A DNA stretch of 64,000 nt. Origin: Lysinibacillus irui (GTDB lineage Bacteria > Bacillota > Bacilli > Bacillales_A > Planococcaceae). Where the stretch lies: positions 3,341,501 to 3,405,500 of the forward strand of contig NZ_CP113527.1 of the NCBI RefSeq assembly GCF_028877475.1, written 5' to 3'. The number at the start of each line of letters is the position of its first letter. The first letter of the stretch is position 1. The translations under genes and the position numbers were made by a program. A model generated the notes under the pieces. It did not search any database. It saw only the letters and a list, made by a program, of their open reading frames with translations, and was not told the origin of the DNA. Below are positions 54,579-63,560 of the stretch, in pieces.

Positions 54579-55028
54579 CTAAATTTTATCCTGTGGCGTA
54601 TCGGAAGAGCCAAATTCCTCAAGCTCAATAAAATCATCTGACTTTGGCGTTGAAGAAAGAATATCTTCTTCCACTGGTCGTAAATTGTCTTCTTTCTTTT
54701 CCGCATGCTCCACACAGGTCAGAGCTTGCGGCATTGCCTCTAAACGACCAATTGGAAGCTCTTTACCACATACCGCACATTTGCCGTATGTGCCGTCAGC
54801 CATTGCTTGAAGGGCTTCTTTTATTTCCTCTGCATTATCACCGCGATGTTCATCAATAGCCATTTCTGTAAGTTGATCCGTTAAATCACTAGCATTATCA
54901 GCTGGATGATTATCATAATTCGATAGCTCTGTCGCTTGTGGTCGCTCCGATTCCTTTATTCGTTGTTCTATTGTTTGTAATTCTTGCTCTAGTTGTCTTT
55001 TAAATTTTTGCATAACTTGTTGATCCAT
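54579..55028 (-). CDS. yteA: DksA/TraR-type zinc-finger protein YteA
   Basis: 149 residues: an N-terminal coiled coil (1-60, Gln/Glu/Lys rich) and a C-terminal finger CAVCGKELPIGRLEAMPQALTC followed by VEH, with three Cys and probably one His as ligands. The synteny beside the men operon matches B. subtilis yteA, a sporulation-associated small protein. Its role (transcription modulation like DksA, or another) is not established here. Start preceded by GGAGGGGAT. Confidence 0.9.
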   Translation of the reverse strand: MDQQVMQKFKRQLEQELQTIEQRIKESERPQATELSNYDNHPADNASDLTDQLTEMAIDEHRGDNAEEIKEALQAMADGTYGKCAVCGKELPIGRLEAMPQALTCVEHAEKKEDNLRPVEEDILSSTPKSDDFIELEEFGSSDTPQDKI

Positions 55029-55101
55029 AAAAATCCCCTCCTCATGCCTTCATATTTTCCTCATTTACGATTTCTAAAACATGTCAGCAATAAGGATGCT
55101 T

Positions 55102-55863
55102 TTATTTCCTCGTATAAGCTATAATCGCATCATGTAAAAATTGTGCTGCTCCCGTCGCACTTCGCTCGTCATAGTAAGCAGTAAAACGTTCATCCGAGAT
55201 ATACATTTGAGCTAGCCCAGCATGTGCCTCTGTTGAATATTCCTTCCACGTAAAGCTCAGCCAGCGTTTATGCAACTCAGCTACTTCCATCGCCAAGTCA
55301 CTTGTAGCATCACCAAGCTCCATTGCTTCTGCTAAACGCTCAAACATTTGCTGCTCTAACTGCTGCATTGCTTGATATTGTTGTTCTGTCATATTCATCA
55401 GCTTAGCATTCGAAGCATCCACTGTTTCATCTCCATATTTGGCGCGAATTTCTTGGCCATATTGCTTTTCATTATCCTCGATTAACTTTTCTTTAAAACC
55501 TTTAAATTTTTCTTCATTTGACATTGGTCGTTCCTCCTCAATGGATTGTATTGTTTTTTCTACTGTCTGCAAGATGGTTTCAAGCTGCTCCTTGCGTTGA
55601 AGCAAAGCAGCTCTATGTGTTTTTAGCGCCTCGGCATGTTGAAAGTTAGGCGCCTGAATAATGGCCTGAATCGTTGCTAGCTTCATATCCAATGCACGAT
55701 AAAATAAAATCTGCTGTAGCATATCAATTTCATATTGGCCATAAAATCGATAGCCTGCCTCATTGGTTCTAGCTGGCTTCAGCAGCCCAATTTCATCATA
55801 ATAGCGTAATGTTCTCGTACTAACTCCCGACATTTGGGCTAGCTCTTGAATTGTATATTCCAT
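55102..55863 (-). CDS. MerR-family regulator with TipAS antibiotic-recognition domain
   Basis: About 253 residues from ATG 55861-55863 (GGGAGGT upstream). The MerR helix-turn-helix reads YTIQELAQMSGVSTRTLRYYDEIGLL, the wing has RTNEAGYRFYG, a long coiled-coil dimerisation helix follows (75-118), then a TipAS-like domain (~130-253, 'LHKRWLSFTWKEYSTEAHAGLAQMYISDERFTAYYDE'). TipA-like proteins such as Mta sense thiopeptides or drugs and activate their own gene or efflux pumps. The autoregulatory promoter is visible upstream; no pump gene is adjacent. Confidence 0.9.
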   Translation of the reverse strand: MEYTIQELAQMSGVSTRTLRYYDEIGLLKPARTNEAGYRFYGQYEIDMLQQILFYRALDMKLATIQAIIQAPNFQHAEALKTHRAALLQRKEQLETILQTVEKTIQSIEEERPMSNEEKFKGFKEKLIEDNEKQYGQEIRAKYGDETVDASNAKLMNMTEQQYQAMQQLEQQMFERLAEAMELGDATSDLAMEVAELHKRWLSFTWKEYSTEAHAGLAQMYISDERFTAYYDERSATGAAQFLHDAIIAYTRK

Positions 55864-55885
55864 GTTGTCACCTCCCACTAATGCT

Positions 55886-55916
55886 ACTGTAAACTTTGAC
55901 GCAACGTTAAGGTCAA
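55886..55916 (-). promoter_or_regulatory. MerR-type promoter with 19-bp spacer
   Basis: TTGACC (55911-55916) and TACAGT (55886-55891) are separated by 19 bp, longer than the sigma-A optimum. Between them TTGAC/GTCAA form a dyad around AACGTTGC. This is the classical layout for MerR activators that untwist the promoter. Confidence 0.8.
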
Positions 55917-56042
55917 TAGCAAAATGAAAATAAATTTTCTAAACCATATTCATCCTTTCAGTTCATATAATTCCATAAATACCTATAAAGCAATTTTTAC
56001 TTGCCGATATGAATAGTAAATATTTCACAGGAGCGTGATAGG

Positions 56043-57359
56043 ATGAAGTGTCCAAATTGTCAGCATGAGAATCTTTCAGACAGCAAATTTTGCTCTGATT
56101 GTGGCAGTAAACTTATGAATTCATCATTATTAAAACAAGGTATCCCAACATGGGCAATTATCGTATTATCGGTCTGCTTTCTTGCCATCGGTGGACTAGG
56201 CTATGCATATTGGGACTTTTTCACTGATAAAAAGAATCAAACTACTACTTACTCAGAAGTAAATGATAAGCAACAGGTAAATACACAGCAAGTTTCCTCT
56301 GAAGAACTCACAAAAAAACAAGAAGCTCATGCACAGCAGGTTGATCGTGTCACCCTAATAAAGGAAATTCAACAAAAGGTATTCACGGTCCTCAGTAACA
56401 ATAGTCAAGGTTCTGGCTTCCTGTATAAAAAGGGTGGTTATGTTATTACAAATGCACATGTTGTTCAAGGAGAAGTGGATGTCACGCTTCGTAATGCCAA
56501 TGGTCAAGAATCACCAGGAACGGTTATCGGTATATCAGACCGCTACGACATTGCTTTAATTCATGCACCTAGCTATCAAGACACACAACCGTTGGGAATT
56601 GAAACAACCGAATCACCTATTGGCTTAGAGGTTATTGCATTTGGTAGTCCACAAGGCTTTGAAAATTCAGCATCTATTGGCTATATAACAGGCAATAAAC
56701 GGGACATGAAGCTTGAAAACTTTATTTATAAGCAAATTTATCAGGTAGATGCACAAATTGATAAGGGGAGTAGCGGTGGCCCATTGGTTGATGTCAATAC
56801 AGGCAATGTCATAGGGATTAATTCTCTACTTTACACAACTGAAACAAGTACTAACTTTGCTTTCTCCATCCCTCTTTACAGTATGCTTGACCAATTTGAA
56901 GGATGGGTTGCTAAACCACTTTCTGCAAATGAGGTTCGTGCTGTTGCGAATGTTTATGAAAATAGTCAACAATCCACTATTGAAACAAAATCCACTAACG
57001 AAACAGATGCTTTGCTAGCAGGGCAATTCGTGCAAGCATTCCGTCTCTATTACGAGATGGCACTGAATGAAGGTGATTTTTATTGGATTATTGATATGCT
57101 TGCACCTGACAGTTCAGCTTATCAAGAACTAGAGAAATATATTAATGAAATTGCCTATCAAGGACATTACTTCTATTTTACTAATAATGAAGTGCTAGAT
57201 GTACAATATTCAAATGGTCAATATTTCGTGGATATGAATGAAACATTTGATTTTTATGATGCACAAGGGAATTACCAATTCTATGATCGCTATAAAACCT
57301 ATACAGTTATAACAGATGATTACGGTGCTTTTAAAATTTCTCACATTACCATTCACTAA
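56043..57359 (+). CDS. Membrane-anchored trypsin-like serine protease with zinc ribbon
   Basis: 438 residues. An N-terminal zinc ribbon (Cys3, Cys6, Cys17, Cys20), one membrane span (~36-57), a polar linker, then an S1C (HtrA/DegP-like) protease domain with His139 (TNAHVV), Asp169 (RYDIALI) and Ser244 (KGSSGGPLVD). No PDZ domain follows. Instead a ~110-residue alpha+beta domain occupies 330-438 (from FVQAFRLYYEMALNEGDF), resembling NTF2-like/TcaA C-terminal domains. It probably senses in the cytosol and cleaves outside. The substrate is unknown; single gene. Confidence 0.85.
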   Translation: MKCPNCQHENLSDSKFCSDCGSKLMNSSLLKQGIPTWAIIVLSVCFLAIGGLGYAYWDFFTDKKNQTTTYSEVNDKQQVNTQQVSSEELTKKQEAHAQQVDRVTLIKEIQQKVFTVLSNNSQGSGFLYKKGGYVITNAHVVQGEVDVTLRNANGQESPGTVIGISDRYDIALIHAPSYQDTQPLGIETTESPIGLEVIAFGSPQGFENSASIGYITGNKRDMKLENFIYKQIYQVDAQIDKGSSGGPLVDVNTGNVIGINSLLYTTETSTNFAFSIPLYSMLDQFEGWVAKPLSANEVRAVANVYENSQQSTIETKSTNETDALLAGQFVQAFRLYYEMALNEGDFYWIIDMLAPDSSAYQELEKYINEIAYQGHYFYFTNNEVLDVQYSNGQYFVDMNETFDFYDAQGNYQFYDRYKTYTVITDDYGAFKISHITIH

Positions 57360-57415
57360 TAATTTCTTTGTCATTCGAAAACAAGGAAAAAAACAATCAA
57401 TCGGAATGCTTTTAA

Positions 57416-57442
57416 AGTGTCTCAAAGGTTAGACACTTTTTC
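57416..57442 (+). terminator. Terminator of the protease gene
   Basis: AGTGTCT / AGACACT stem followed by TTTTTCTT, 56 bp after the stop. Confidence 0.75.
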
Positions 57443-57513
57443 TTGCACTTACTACCTCAAATTTTCCCTTCATGATCAACTTCTTCGTCTATCATTTTTT
57501 ATAAGAAATAAAA

Positions 57514-57552
57514 AAACTATACATTCATCTAATGCCGATGAATGTATAGTTT
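57514..57552 (-). terminator. Terminator of the siderophore-binding protein gene
   Basis: Perfect 16-bp stem AAACTATACATTCATC and complement, then TTTTTTT on the minus strand. Confidence 0.9.
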
Positions 57553-57561
57553 AATGATTAA

Positions 57562-58542
57562 TTATTTAACAAAAATTTCTTCCACTTGATCTAGCATAAT
57601 GTTGGCTGCTAAAATGCCTCCAGCAGTATTCCAAATAACATCATCTACTTTATGTGCATTGCCTTTTTGAACAGCCGTTAGGTTTTTCCAAAGTGGATCT
57701 TGTGTCCACTCCTGTTCAGTTGATAATGCTGAATCATCACCTGTTGGCATGTACGTGAAGTAGAAAATAACATCCCCATCCATTTGAGGAATTGCTTCTT
57801 TTCCTACTTCAATCGCTAAGTTACCTAATTTTGCATTATCTTTAAATAAATCTGCTTGTGCTGGCACACGTTTAAATCCTAAAGCATCAAAAATAACGCC
57901 TGAGAATGAATCTGTGTAATAGATACGAGATTTATCTGCCATAAAGCGTACAAATGAAACTTCTTGGTTTGTTTGTTCTCCAAGCTTTTCTTTCAGCGCT
58001 AGTAACTTATCTTCGTAGGCTTTTAGCACCTCTTGTCCCTTTGTTTCTTGATTTACTGCTTTTGCGTATAATTTAAAGTTCTCTTTCCAATCACCACGTA
58101 ATGTGTCTGAAAACACAGTTGGCGCAATTTTGCTAAGCTTCGCATAATCTTTTTCTTGTCGTAATTTATTACCGATGATTAAGTCTGGCTTTAAAGAAGC
58201 GATTTTTTCGATATTAATTTCATGTTCGATACCGACAACTTCCACACCGTCCATTTGATCCTTAATGTGATCATACCATGGATCGCCTGTCCAAGATTGT
58301 ACTGCACCTACTGGTTTAATTCCTAGTGCTAATAATGCTTCTGTTCCTTCATTTGTTAAAACAACGATACGCTTTGGTGTATCTTTTACTTCAGTTGTAC
58401 CCATTGCATGTTCGACACTGTATGCATTGCTTTCTTTTGATTTCTCATCTTTGGTAGTATCTTTAGAATCGCCACATGCTGCTAGCACAAAAATAGCCAT
58501 AACAGCTAGCAAAACTAATAGTTTTTGAAATGCTTTTTGCAC
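57562..58542 (-). CDS. Iron-siderophore ABC transporter substrate-binding lipoprotein (YfiY/FecB-like)
   Basis: About 326 residues from a GTG start at 58540-58542; GGAGG lies eight bases upstream, inside the longer ATG frame. Signal peptide with lipobox VLAAC. The cluster-8 fold shows 'PKRIVVLTNEGTEALLALGIKPVGAVQSWTG', KPDLIIGNKLRQEKDYAKLS and 'TFSDTLRGDWKENF'-like segments; it closely resembles what I recall of B. subtilis YfiY (hydroxamate/citrate-hydroxamate siderophores). It is divergent from its permease/ATPase operon, with a Fur box between. Confidence 0.88.
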   Translation of the reverse strand: MQKAFQKLLVLLAVMAIFVLAACGDSKDTTKDEKSKESNAYSVEHAMGTTEVKDTPKRIVVLTNEGTEALLALGIKPVGAVQSWTGDPWYDHIKDQMDGVEVVGIEHEINIEKIASLKPDLIIGNKLRQEKDYAKLSKIAPTVFSDTLRGDWKENFKLYAKAVNQETKGQEVLKAYEDKLLALKEKLGEQTNQEVSFVRFMADKSRIYYTDSFSGVIFDALGFKRVPAQADLFKDNAKLGNLAIEVGKEAIPQMDGDVIFYFTYMPTGDDSALSTEQEWTQDPLWKNLTAVQKGNAHKVDDVIWNTAGGILAANIMLDQVEEIFVK

Positions 58543-58594
58543 CTTTTCTTCCTCCATTGTATATGATAAAATGTTTAGGCATATTAGACGAGAA

Positions 58595-58609
58595 TGAAAA
58601 TCACTTTCA
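58595..58609. promoter_or_regulatory. Fur box
   Basis: TGAAAATCACTTTCA fits the 7-1-7 Fur consensus TGATAATNATTATCA with few mismatches. It lies in the divergent region of the siderophore importer and implies iron repression. A weaker half site is seen near 58.65 kb. Confidence 0.75.
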
Positions 58610-58695
58610 TCTAAGATCGATATTAATCGTATTGTATGTATCTATTAATGTCAATCATTAATTTAGTAATTTTTTAGAAAAGAGTATAGTTCAAT

Positions 58696-59700
58696 ATGAT
58701 ATTAAAAAATAATTATTCCAAGATAATGGCTTTACTAGTAGGGGTTGTTCTCTTACTTCTTTGTATGGGGATTAGTATTGTTTACGGTTATGCGAATACT
58801 TCTATTCAAACGACCTATGAATCTTTTATACAATTTAACAATTCAAATGAGCATATTATTATTCAAAATGTTCGTATTCCAAGAGCACTTATAGCCAGCT
58901 GTGTTGGTGCTTCGTTAGCTATTACAGGCGTGCTTATGCAAACCTTAACAAAAAATCCATTAGCCTCTCCAGGAATCTTGGGTATCAATGCAGGTGCAGG
59001 CTTTGCTGTTGTCTTTGCCATGATTTTTTTCCATATTTCCAGCTTGCAATCTTTTGCATGGATCGCATTTCTAGGTGCAGCAATCGCTGCTTTATCCGTT
59101 TATGCGATTAGTTTTTCAGGTAGGGATGCTGTTACTCCCGTGAAAATCACTTTAGCAGGGGCTGCCATTAGTGCACTTTTTGCTTCATTTACACAAGGTT
59201 TACTCGCTACTAATGAAGCTGAACTCGATCAAGTATTGTTTTGGTTAGCTGGCTCTGTACAAGGTAGAAAACTTGAAATTCTACTTTCTGTTCTTCCTTA
59301 TTTAGTAATCGGATGGATAGCAGCACTCATTATTTCTTCCAAAATGAATATTCTTGCTCTTGGAGATGATGTAGCAAGAGGATTAGGATTACGATTAGGG
59401 CTGATGAAAATCTTAGTAGGACTTATCGTTATTTTTTTAGCAGGTGGCGCTGTTGCGATTGCTGGTCCCATTGGTTTTATTGGCATTGTCGTTCCCCATT
59501 TTGCGCGAAAGTTTGTCGGCACTGATCATCGATGGCTTATTCCTATGGCTGCGTTACTTGGAGGGATACTTTTATTGCTGGCTGATGTTGCGGCTCGTTA
59601 TATTATTATGCCCCAAGAAGTTCCAGTAGGAGTTATGACGGCTATGATTGGCACACCATTCTTTATTTACCTTGCGCGAAAAGGTGGAAAAAATAAATGA
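58696..59700 (+). CDS. Iron-siderophore ABC transporter permease (FecCD family, first)
   Basis: 334 residues, about ten membrane helices (BtuC/FhuB fold). Signatures: RIPRALIASCVGASLAITGV, 'TKNPLASPGILGINAGAGFAVV', 'ALGDDVARGLGLRLGLMK' (coupling helix to the ATPase) and 'AGPIGFIGIVVPHFARKFVG'. It forms a heterodimer with the next gene, whose start overlaps by 4 bp. The ribosome site is weak (AGAG). Confidence 0.93.
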   Translation: MILKNNYSKIMALLVGVVLLLLCMGISIVYGYANTSIQTTYESFIQFNNSNEHIIIQNVRIPRALIASCVGASLAITGVLMQTLTKNPLASPGILGINAGAGFAVVFAMIFFHISSLQSFAWIAFLGAAIAALSVYAISFSGRDAVTPVKITLAGAAISALFASFTQGLLATNEAELDQVLFWLAGSVQGRKLEILLSVLPYLVIGWIAALIISSKMNILALGDDVARGLGLRLGLMKILVGLIVIFLAGGAVAIAGPIGFIGIVVPHFARKFVGTDHRWLIPMAALLGGILLLLADVAARYIIMPQEVPVGVMTAMIGTPFFIYLARKGGKNK

Positions 59701-60752
59701 AACATGTAAAAACAATTCGTTTACTTCAACAAAAATTTTCTTTTTTATTAGATGTACAAGCTGCAAAAAAATTAATGGTGATTAGTCTACTAGCAGTTGC
59801 TGTTTTCTTTTTTAGTGCATCATTTGGTGATTCTTTCATCAATCCATTAAAGGTTTTACAAGCTTTTCTTGGTTACGGGTCAGATTTTGATCAGCTAATC
59901 ATTATTGATTTCCGAATGCCTCGGATTTTCATTGCTGCCTTTGCTGGAATGGCGTTAGCCGTAGCAGGTGCCATTTTACAAGGAATCGTAAAAAATCCAC
60001 TTGCCTCACCTGATATTATCGGGATATCAGCTGGTGGTGGTGCAGCAGTTGTTGGATTCTTAGCTATTTTCAGTGATTCTAATCACTCTTTAACAGTTAG
60101 TATAGAATGGTTACCATTAGCAGGCTTTATAGGAGCTACTGTTGTCGGATGTATTGTCTATCTATTTGCTTGGAAAGATGGTGTCACACCAAATCGTCTT
60201 GTCTTAATCGGTATTAGCGTGTCAGCTTTTATGCAAGCTATTACTACCATGTTAATGATTATCGGGCCAATTTATCAAGCAAGTGAAGCGAATAAATGGA
60301 TTACGGGTAGTGTCAAAAGTGCAGATTGGGATCAAGTACAAATCGTTGTACCATTGATCATCGTTCTACTACTTATTACATTCTTTATTACACGACAGTT
60401 AAATGTTCAAGAACTAGGTGATGATACAGCGTCAAGCCTAGGGCAATCTGTTCAAAAAACACGCCTTTACTTAATCCTATTATGTTCCAGTCTAGTAGCG
60501 AGTGCTATAGCATTTGCTGGCGCCATTGGGTTTGTAGGATTAATGGCACCTCATATTGCACGACGCATTGTTGGTTCATCATTCGGTGTACTTATTCCAG
60601 CATCTGCAGCAATCGGAGCATTGCTTGTGATGATAGCAGATATTATTGGTCGTACTGCTTTTAGCCCGTTAGAAGTACCCGCTGGTGTCTTTACCGCTGC
60701 CATTGGTGCTCCCTATTTTATCTATTTACTATTTAGAAATCCTAATAAATAA
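59697..60752 (+). CDS. Iron-siderophore ABC transporter permease (FecCD family, second)
   Basis: 351 residues, same fold as the upstream permease: RMPRIFIAAFAGMALAVAGA, 'VKNPLASPDIIGISAGGGAAVV', ELGDDTASSLGQSVQKTRL and 'AGAIGFVGLMAPHIARRIVG'. Translationally coupled by ATGA to the first permease, supporting a heterodimeric channel as in YfiZ-YfhA. Confidence 0.93.
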   Translation: MKHVKTIRLLQQKFSFLLDVQAAKKLMVISLLAVAVFFFSASFGDSFINPLKVLQAFLGYGSDFDQLIIIDFRMPRIFIAAFAGMALAVAGAILQGIVKNPLASPDIIGISAGGGAAVVGFLAIFSDSNHSLTVSIEWLPLAGFIGATVVGCIVYLFAWKDGVTPNRLVLIGISVSAFMQAITTMLMIIGPIYQASEANKWITGSVKSADWDQVQIVVPLIIVLLLITFFITRQLNVQELGDDTASSLGQSVQKTRLYLILLCSSLVASAIAFAGAIGFVGLMAPHIARRIVGSSFGVLIPASAAIGALLVMIADIIGRTAFSPLEVPAGVFTAAIGAPYFIYLLFRNPNK

Positions 60753-60767
60753 AGGAGTCTATACTAC

Positions 60768-61565
60768 ATGACTGAATCGTTATTAACCAAATCCCTTACA
60801 TTAAGTTATGGTGATTCCAATATTATAGAAGATCTCAATTTATCTATCCCTTTGAATGAAATTACTGTATTAATTGGAGCGAATGGCTGTGGTAAATCCA
60901 CACTCCTACGCTCCATCGCTCGATTATTAAAACCTAAAAAAGGTTCCGTTCTATTAGATGGAGAGGATATTTTTAAATTATCAACAAAGCAGGTGGCTAG
61001 AAATCTTTCGATTCTTCCCCAATCCCCTGTTGCACCAGAAGGCCTAACTGTCCTACAGCTTGTGAAGCAAGGTCGCTATCCTTACCAAAGCTGGCGTCAA
61101 CAGTGGACGGAAAAGGATGAAGAAATCGTATTAAATGCCTTAAGAGCAACAGGCACAGAGCATTTACAAGATAGACCAGTGGATGAGCTATCAGGAGGAC
61201 AACGTCAACGTGCTTGGATTGCTATGACGCTTGCTCAAGATACCGATATTATTCTTTTGGACGAGCCTACGACATACTTAGATTTAACTCATCAGATAGA
61301 AGTTTTAGATTTATTGTACGAGTTAAACCAACAGCAAAAGCGAACGATTATTATGGTATTACATGATATTAATCTCGCATGTCGCTATGCCGATCATATT
61401 ATTACTGTCCGTGATCGTGGTGTCTATCGTCAAGGTAAACCAGAAGAAATTATGACAACTGATTTAGTTAGTCATGTGTTTGACCTTGATTGCCAAATGA
61501 CGACAGATCCAATATTTGGTACACCTCTATGCATTCCATATGGAAAAGGACGTAGAATTTCATAG
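60768..61565 (+). CDS. Iron-siderophore ABC transporter ATPase (FecE/FhuC/YusV-like)
   Basis: 265 residues, complete ATPase: Walker [11 protein letters not shown]-loop ILPQSP, signature [17 protein letters not shown], Walker [15 protein letters not shown]-loop [15 protein letters not shown]. Start after AAAGGAG, 15 bp after the second permease. In B. subtilis the homologous ATPase (YusV) is unlinked; here it is in the operon. Confidence 0.95.
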   Translation: MTESLLTKSLTLSYGDSNIIEDLNLSIPLNEITVLIGANGCGKSTLLRSIARLLKPKKGSVLLDGEDIFKLSTKQVARNLSILPQSPVAPEGLTVLQLVKQGRYPYQSWRQQWTEKDEEIVLNALRATGTEHLQDRPVDELSGGQRQRAWIAMTLAQDTDIILLDEPTTYLDLTHQIEVLDLLYELNQQQKRTIIMVLHDINLACRYADHIITVRDRGVYRQGKPEEIMTTDLVSHVFDLDCQMTTDPIFGTPLCIPYGKGRRIS

Positions 61566-61580
61566 CTTCTTAGTAAAATT

Positions 61581-61623
61581 AAAAGCCTACACAGATTAAA
61601 CTATCCTGTGTAGGCTTTAATTT
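61581..61623 (+). terminator. Terminator of the siderophore importer operon
   Basis: AAAGCCTACACAG / CTGTGTAGGCTTT perfect stem followed by TAATTTAT, 15 bp after the ATPase stop. Confidence 0.75.
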
Positions 61624-61654
61624 ATGGTAGCTATATTATAAATCTATGACTAAA

Positions 61655-61693
61655 ATTAAAAAGTGCAGTAGATGAATTTCATCTACTGCACTT
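61655..61693 (-). terminator. Terminator of the 5S-tRNA operon
   Basis: Perfect stem AAGTGCAGTAGATGAA and complement with almost no loop, then TTTTTAATTTT on the minus strand, right after tRNA-Glu. Confidence 0.85.
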
Positions 61694-61697
61694 AGTA

Positions 61698-61769
61698 TGA
61701 CCCGTACGGGATTCGAACCCGTGTTACCGCCGTGAAAGGGCGGTGTCTTAACCACTTGACCAACGGGCC
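61698..61769 (-). tRNA. tRNA-Glu (TTC)
   Basis: Cloverleaf with acceptor GGCCCGT/ACGGGTC and anticodon loop CTTTCAC. The 3' CCA is not encoded. Last tRNA of the operon. Confidence 0.95.
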
Positions 61770-61771
61770 AA

Positions 61772-61862
61772 TGGCGGAGAAGGAGGGATTTGAACCCTCG
61801 CGCCGGTTACCCGACCTACACCCTTAGCAGGGGCGCCTCTTCAGCCTCTTGAGTACTTCCCC
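61772..61862 (-). tRNA. tRNA-Ser (GCT)
   Basis: Long variable arm, acceptor GGGGAAG/CTTCTCC, anticodon loop CTGCTAA, CCA encoded. Confidence 0.95.
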
Positions 61863-61872
61863 AAATAAAAAA

Positions 61873-61949
61873 TGGCTCCGAAGGCAGGACTCGAACCTGC
61901 GACAACCTGATTAACAGTCAGGTGCTACTACCAACTGAGCTACTTCGGA
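61873..61949 (-). tRNA. tRNA-Asn (GTT)
   Basis: Acceptor TCCGAAG/CTTCGGA, anticodon loop CTGTTAA, CCA encoded. Confidence 0.95.
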
Positions 61950-61953
61950 ATAA

Positions 61954-62030
<77 letters not shown>

Positions 62031-62031
62031 T

Positions 62032-62105
62032 TGGAGCGGGTGATGGGAATCGAACCCACGACATCAGCTTGGAAGGCTGAGGTTTTACCATTAAACTACA
62101 CCCGC
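62032..62105 (-). tRNA. tRNA-Gly (TCC)
   Basis: Acceptor GCGGGTG/CACCCGC, anticodon loop CTTCCAA, CCA encoded. It follows tRNA-Phe by only five bases, where B. subtilis trnB has tRNA-His. Confidence 0.95.
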
Positions 62106-62110
62106 ATAAA

Positions 62111-62186
62111 TGGTGGGTCAGGACGGAATCGAACCGCCGACACTTAGAGCTTCAATCTAATGCTCTACCAACTGAGCTACTGACCC
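62111..62186 (-). tRNA. tRNA-Phe (GAA)
   Basis: Acceptor GGGTCAG/CTGACCC, anticodon loop TTGAAGC, CCA encoded. Confidence 0.95.
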
Positions 62187-62244
62187 ATTTCGTCCATGCT
62201 AAGCTTGCTCACTCTTTTGCTTCTCATGTTTTTCATTATAATAA

Positions 62245-62320
62245 TGGCGGTCCCGACCGGGATCGAACCGGCGATCTCCTGCGTGACAGGCAGGCATGTT
62301 AACCGCTACACCACGGGACC
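62245..62320 (-). tRNA. tRNA-Asp (GTC)
   Basis: Acceptor GGTCCCG/CGGGACC, anticodon loop CTGTCAC, CCA encoded. A 58-base spacer, one of the longest in the cluster, separates it from tRNA-Phe. Confidence 0.95.
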
Positions 62321-62323
62321 TTT

Positions 62324-62398
<75 letters not shown>

Positions 62399-62451
62399 AT
62401 AATGATATTCTGTTTCGAGTTTTTAAAGCACCATTTATAAAAATTTAAAAC

Positions 62452-62544
62452 TGGAGGAGGTAGAGGGATTCGAACCCCCGCGCGGTGTTACCCGCCTGTC
62501 GGTTTTCAAGACCGATCCCTTCAGCCAGACTTGGGTATACCTCC
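62452..62544 (-). tRNA. tRNA-Ser (TGA)
   Basis: Long variable arm, acceptor GGAGGTA/TACCTCC, anticodon loop CTTGAAA, CCA encoded. Confidence 0.95.
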
Positions 62545-62559
62545 GTTACACTATATAAA

Positions 62560-62636
62560 TGGTGGACCTTGCAGGACTCGAACCTGCGACCGGACGGTTA
62601 TGAGCCGTCTGCTCTAACCAACTGAGCTAAAGGTCC
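62560..62636 (-). tRNA. tRNA-Ile (CAT, lysidine-type) by position and sequence
   Basis: Anticodon loop CTCATAA reads as CAT. The acceptor GGACCTT/AAGGTCC and the place next to the elongator Met tRNA match the lysidine-modified tRNA-Ile2 of Bacillus rather than a second tRNA-Met. CCA encoded. Confidence 0.75.
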
Positions 62637-62643
62637 TTTAAGA

Positions 62644-62717
62644 TGGCGGCAGAGGGGATCGAACCCCCGACCTTACGGGTATGAACCGTACGCTCTAGCC
62701 AGCTGAGCTACGCCGCC
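62644..62717 (-). tRNA. tRNA-Met (CAT), elongator
   Basis: Acceptor GGCGGCG/TGCCGCC, anticodon loop TTCATAC. The 3' CCA is not encoded. Confidence 0.88.
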
Positions 62718-62743
62718 AGGATCTTTATACTGGTTATTTACTA

Positions 62744-62819
62744 TGGTGGAGCCTAGCGGGATCGAACCGCTGACCTCCTGCGTGCAAGGCAGGCGCTCTC
62801 CCAGCTGAGCTAAGGCCCC
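62744..62819 (-). tRNA. tRNA-Ala (TGC)
   Basis: Acceptor GGGGCCT/AGGCTCC with a G-U pair, anticodon loop TTGCACG, CCA encoded. Confidence 0.95.
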
Positions 62820-62833
62820 ATAATTTTAGGAAA

Positions 62834-62910
62834 TGGTCGGGAAGACAGGATTCGAACCTGCGACCCCTTGGTCCCAAACCAAGTGCTCTACCAAGCTGAG
62901 CTACTTCCCG
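62834..62910 (-). tRNA. tRNA-Pro (TGG)
   Basis: Acceptor CGGGAAG/CTTCCCG, anticodon loop TTTGGGA, CCA encoded. Confidence 0.95.
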
Positions 62911-62920
62911 TTCGTTCTTT

Positions 62921-62997
<77 letters not shown>

Positions 62998-63005
62998 ATA
63001 ATAAA

Positions 63006-63094
63006 TGGTGCCGAGGACCGGAATCGAACCGGTACGGTAGTCACCTACCGCAGGATTTTAAGTCCTGTGCGTCTGCCAGTTCCGCCACCCCGGC
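63006..63094 (-). tRNA. tRNA-Leu (TAA)
   Basis: Long variable arm, acceptor GCCGGGG/CCTCGGC with a G-U pair, anticodon loop CTTAAAA, CCA encoded. Confidence 0.95.
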
Positions 63095-63099
63095 ACATT

Positions 63100-63174
63100 T
63101 GGAGCGGAAGACGAGGTTCGAACTCGCGACCCCCACCTTGGCAAGGTGGTGTTCTACCACTGAACTACTTCCGC
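63100..63174 (-). tRNA. tRNA-Gly (GCC)
   Basis: Acceptor GCGGAAG/CTTCCGC, anticodon loop TTGCCAA, CCA encoded. Confidence 0.95.
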
Positions 63175-63210
63175 ATGTGCATAAGTTTTTTTATCTGGCA
63201 ATGAAAATAA

Positions 63211-63295
63211 TGGTGCGGGTGAAGGGAGTCGAACCCCCACGCCTTGCGGCGCTAGATCCTAAGTCTAGTGCGTCTGCCAATTCCGCCACACCCGC
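63211..63295 (-). tRNA. tRNA-Leu (TAG)
   Basis: Long variable arm, acceptor GCGGGTG/CACCCGC, anticodon loop CTTAGGA, CCA encoded. Confidence 0.95.
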
Positions 63296-63312
63296 TTATT
63301 ATTATTTCAAAA

Positions 63313-63388
63313 TGGTGAGCCATGAAGGACTCGAACCTTCGACCCTCTGATTAAAAGTCAGATGCTCTACCAACTGAGCTAATGGCTC
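63313..63388 (-). tRNA. tRNA-Lys (TTT)
   Basis: Acceptor GAGCCAT/ATGGCTC, anticodon loop CTTTTAA, CCA encoded. Confidence 0.95.
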
Positions 63389-63395
63389 GAAAAAA

Positions 63396-63471
<76 letters not shown>

Positions 63472-63474
63472 ATA

Positions 63475-63550
63475 TGGTGGAGGATGACGGGCTCGAACCG
63501 CCGACCCCCTGCTTGTAAGGCAGGTGCTCTCCCAGCTGAGCTAATCCTCC
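63475..63550 (-). tRNA. tRNA-Val (TAC)
   Basis: Acceptor GGAGGAT/ATCCTCC, anticodon loop CTTACAA, CCA encoded. First tRNA, ten bases after 5S rRNA. Confidence 0.95.
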
Positions 63551-63560
63551 TGGGTATTAT

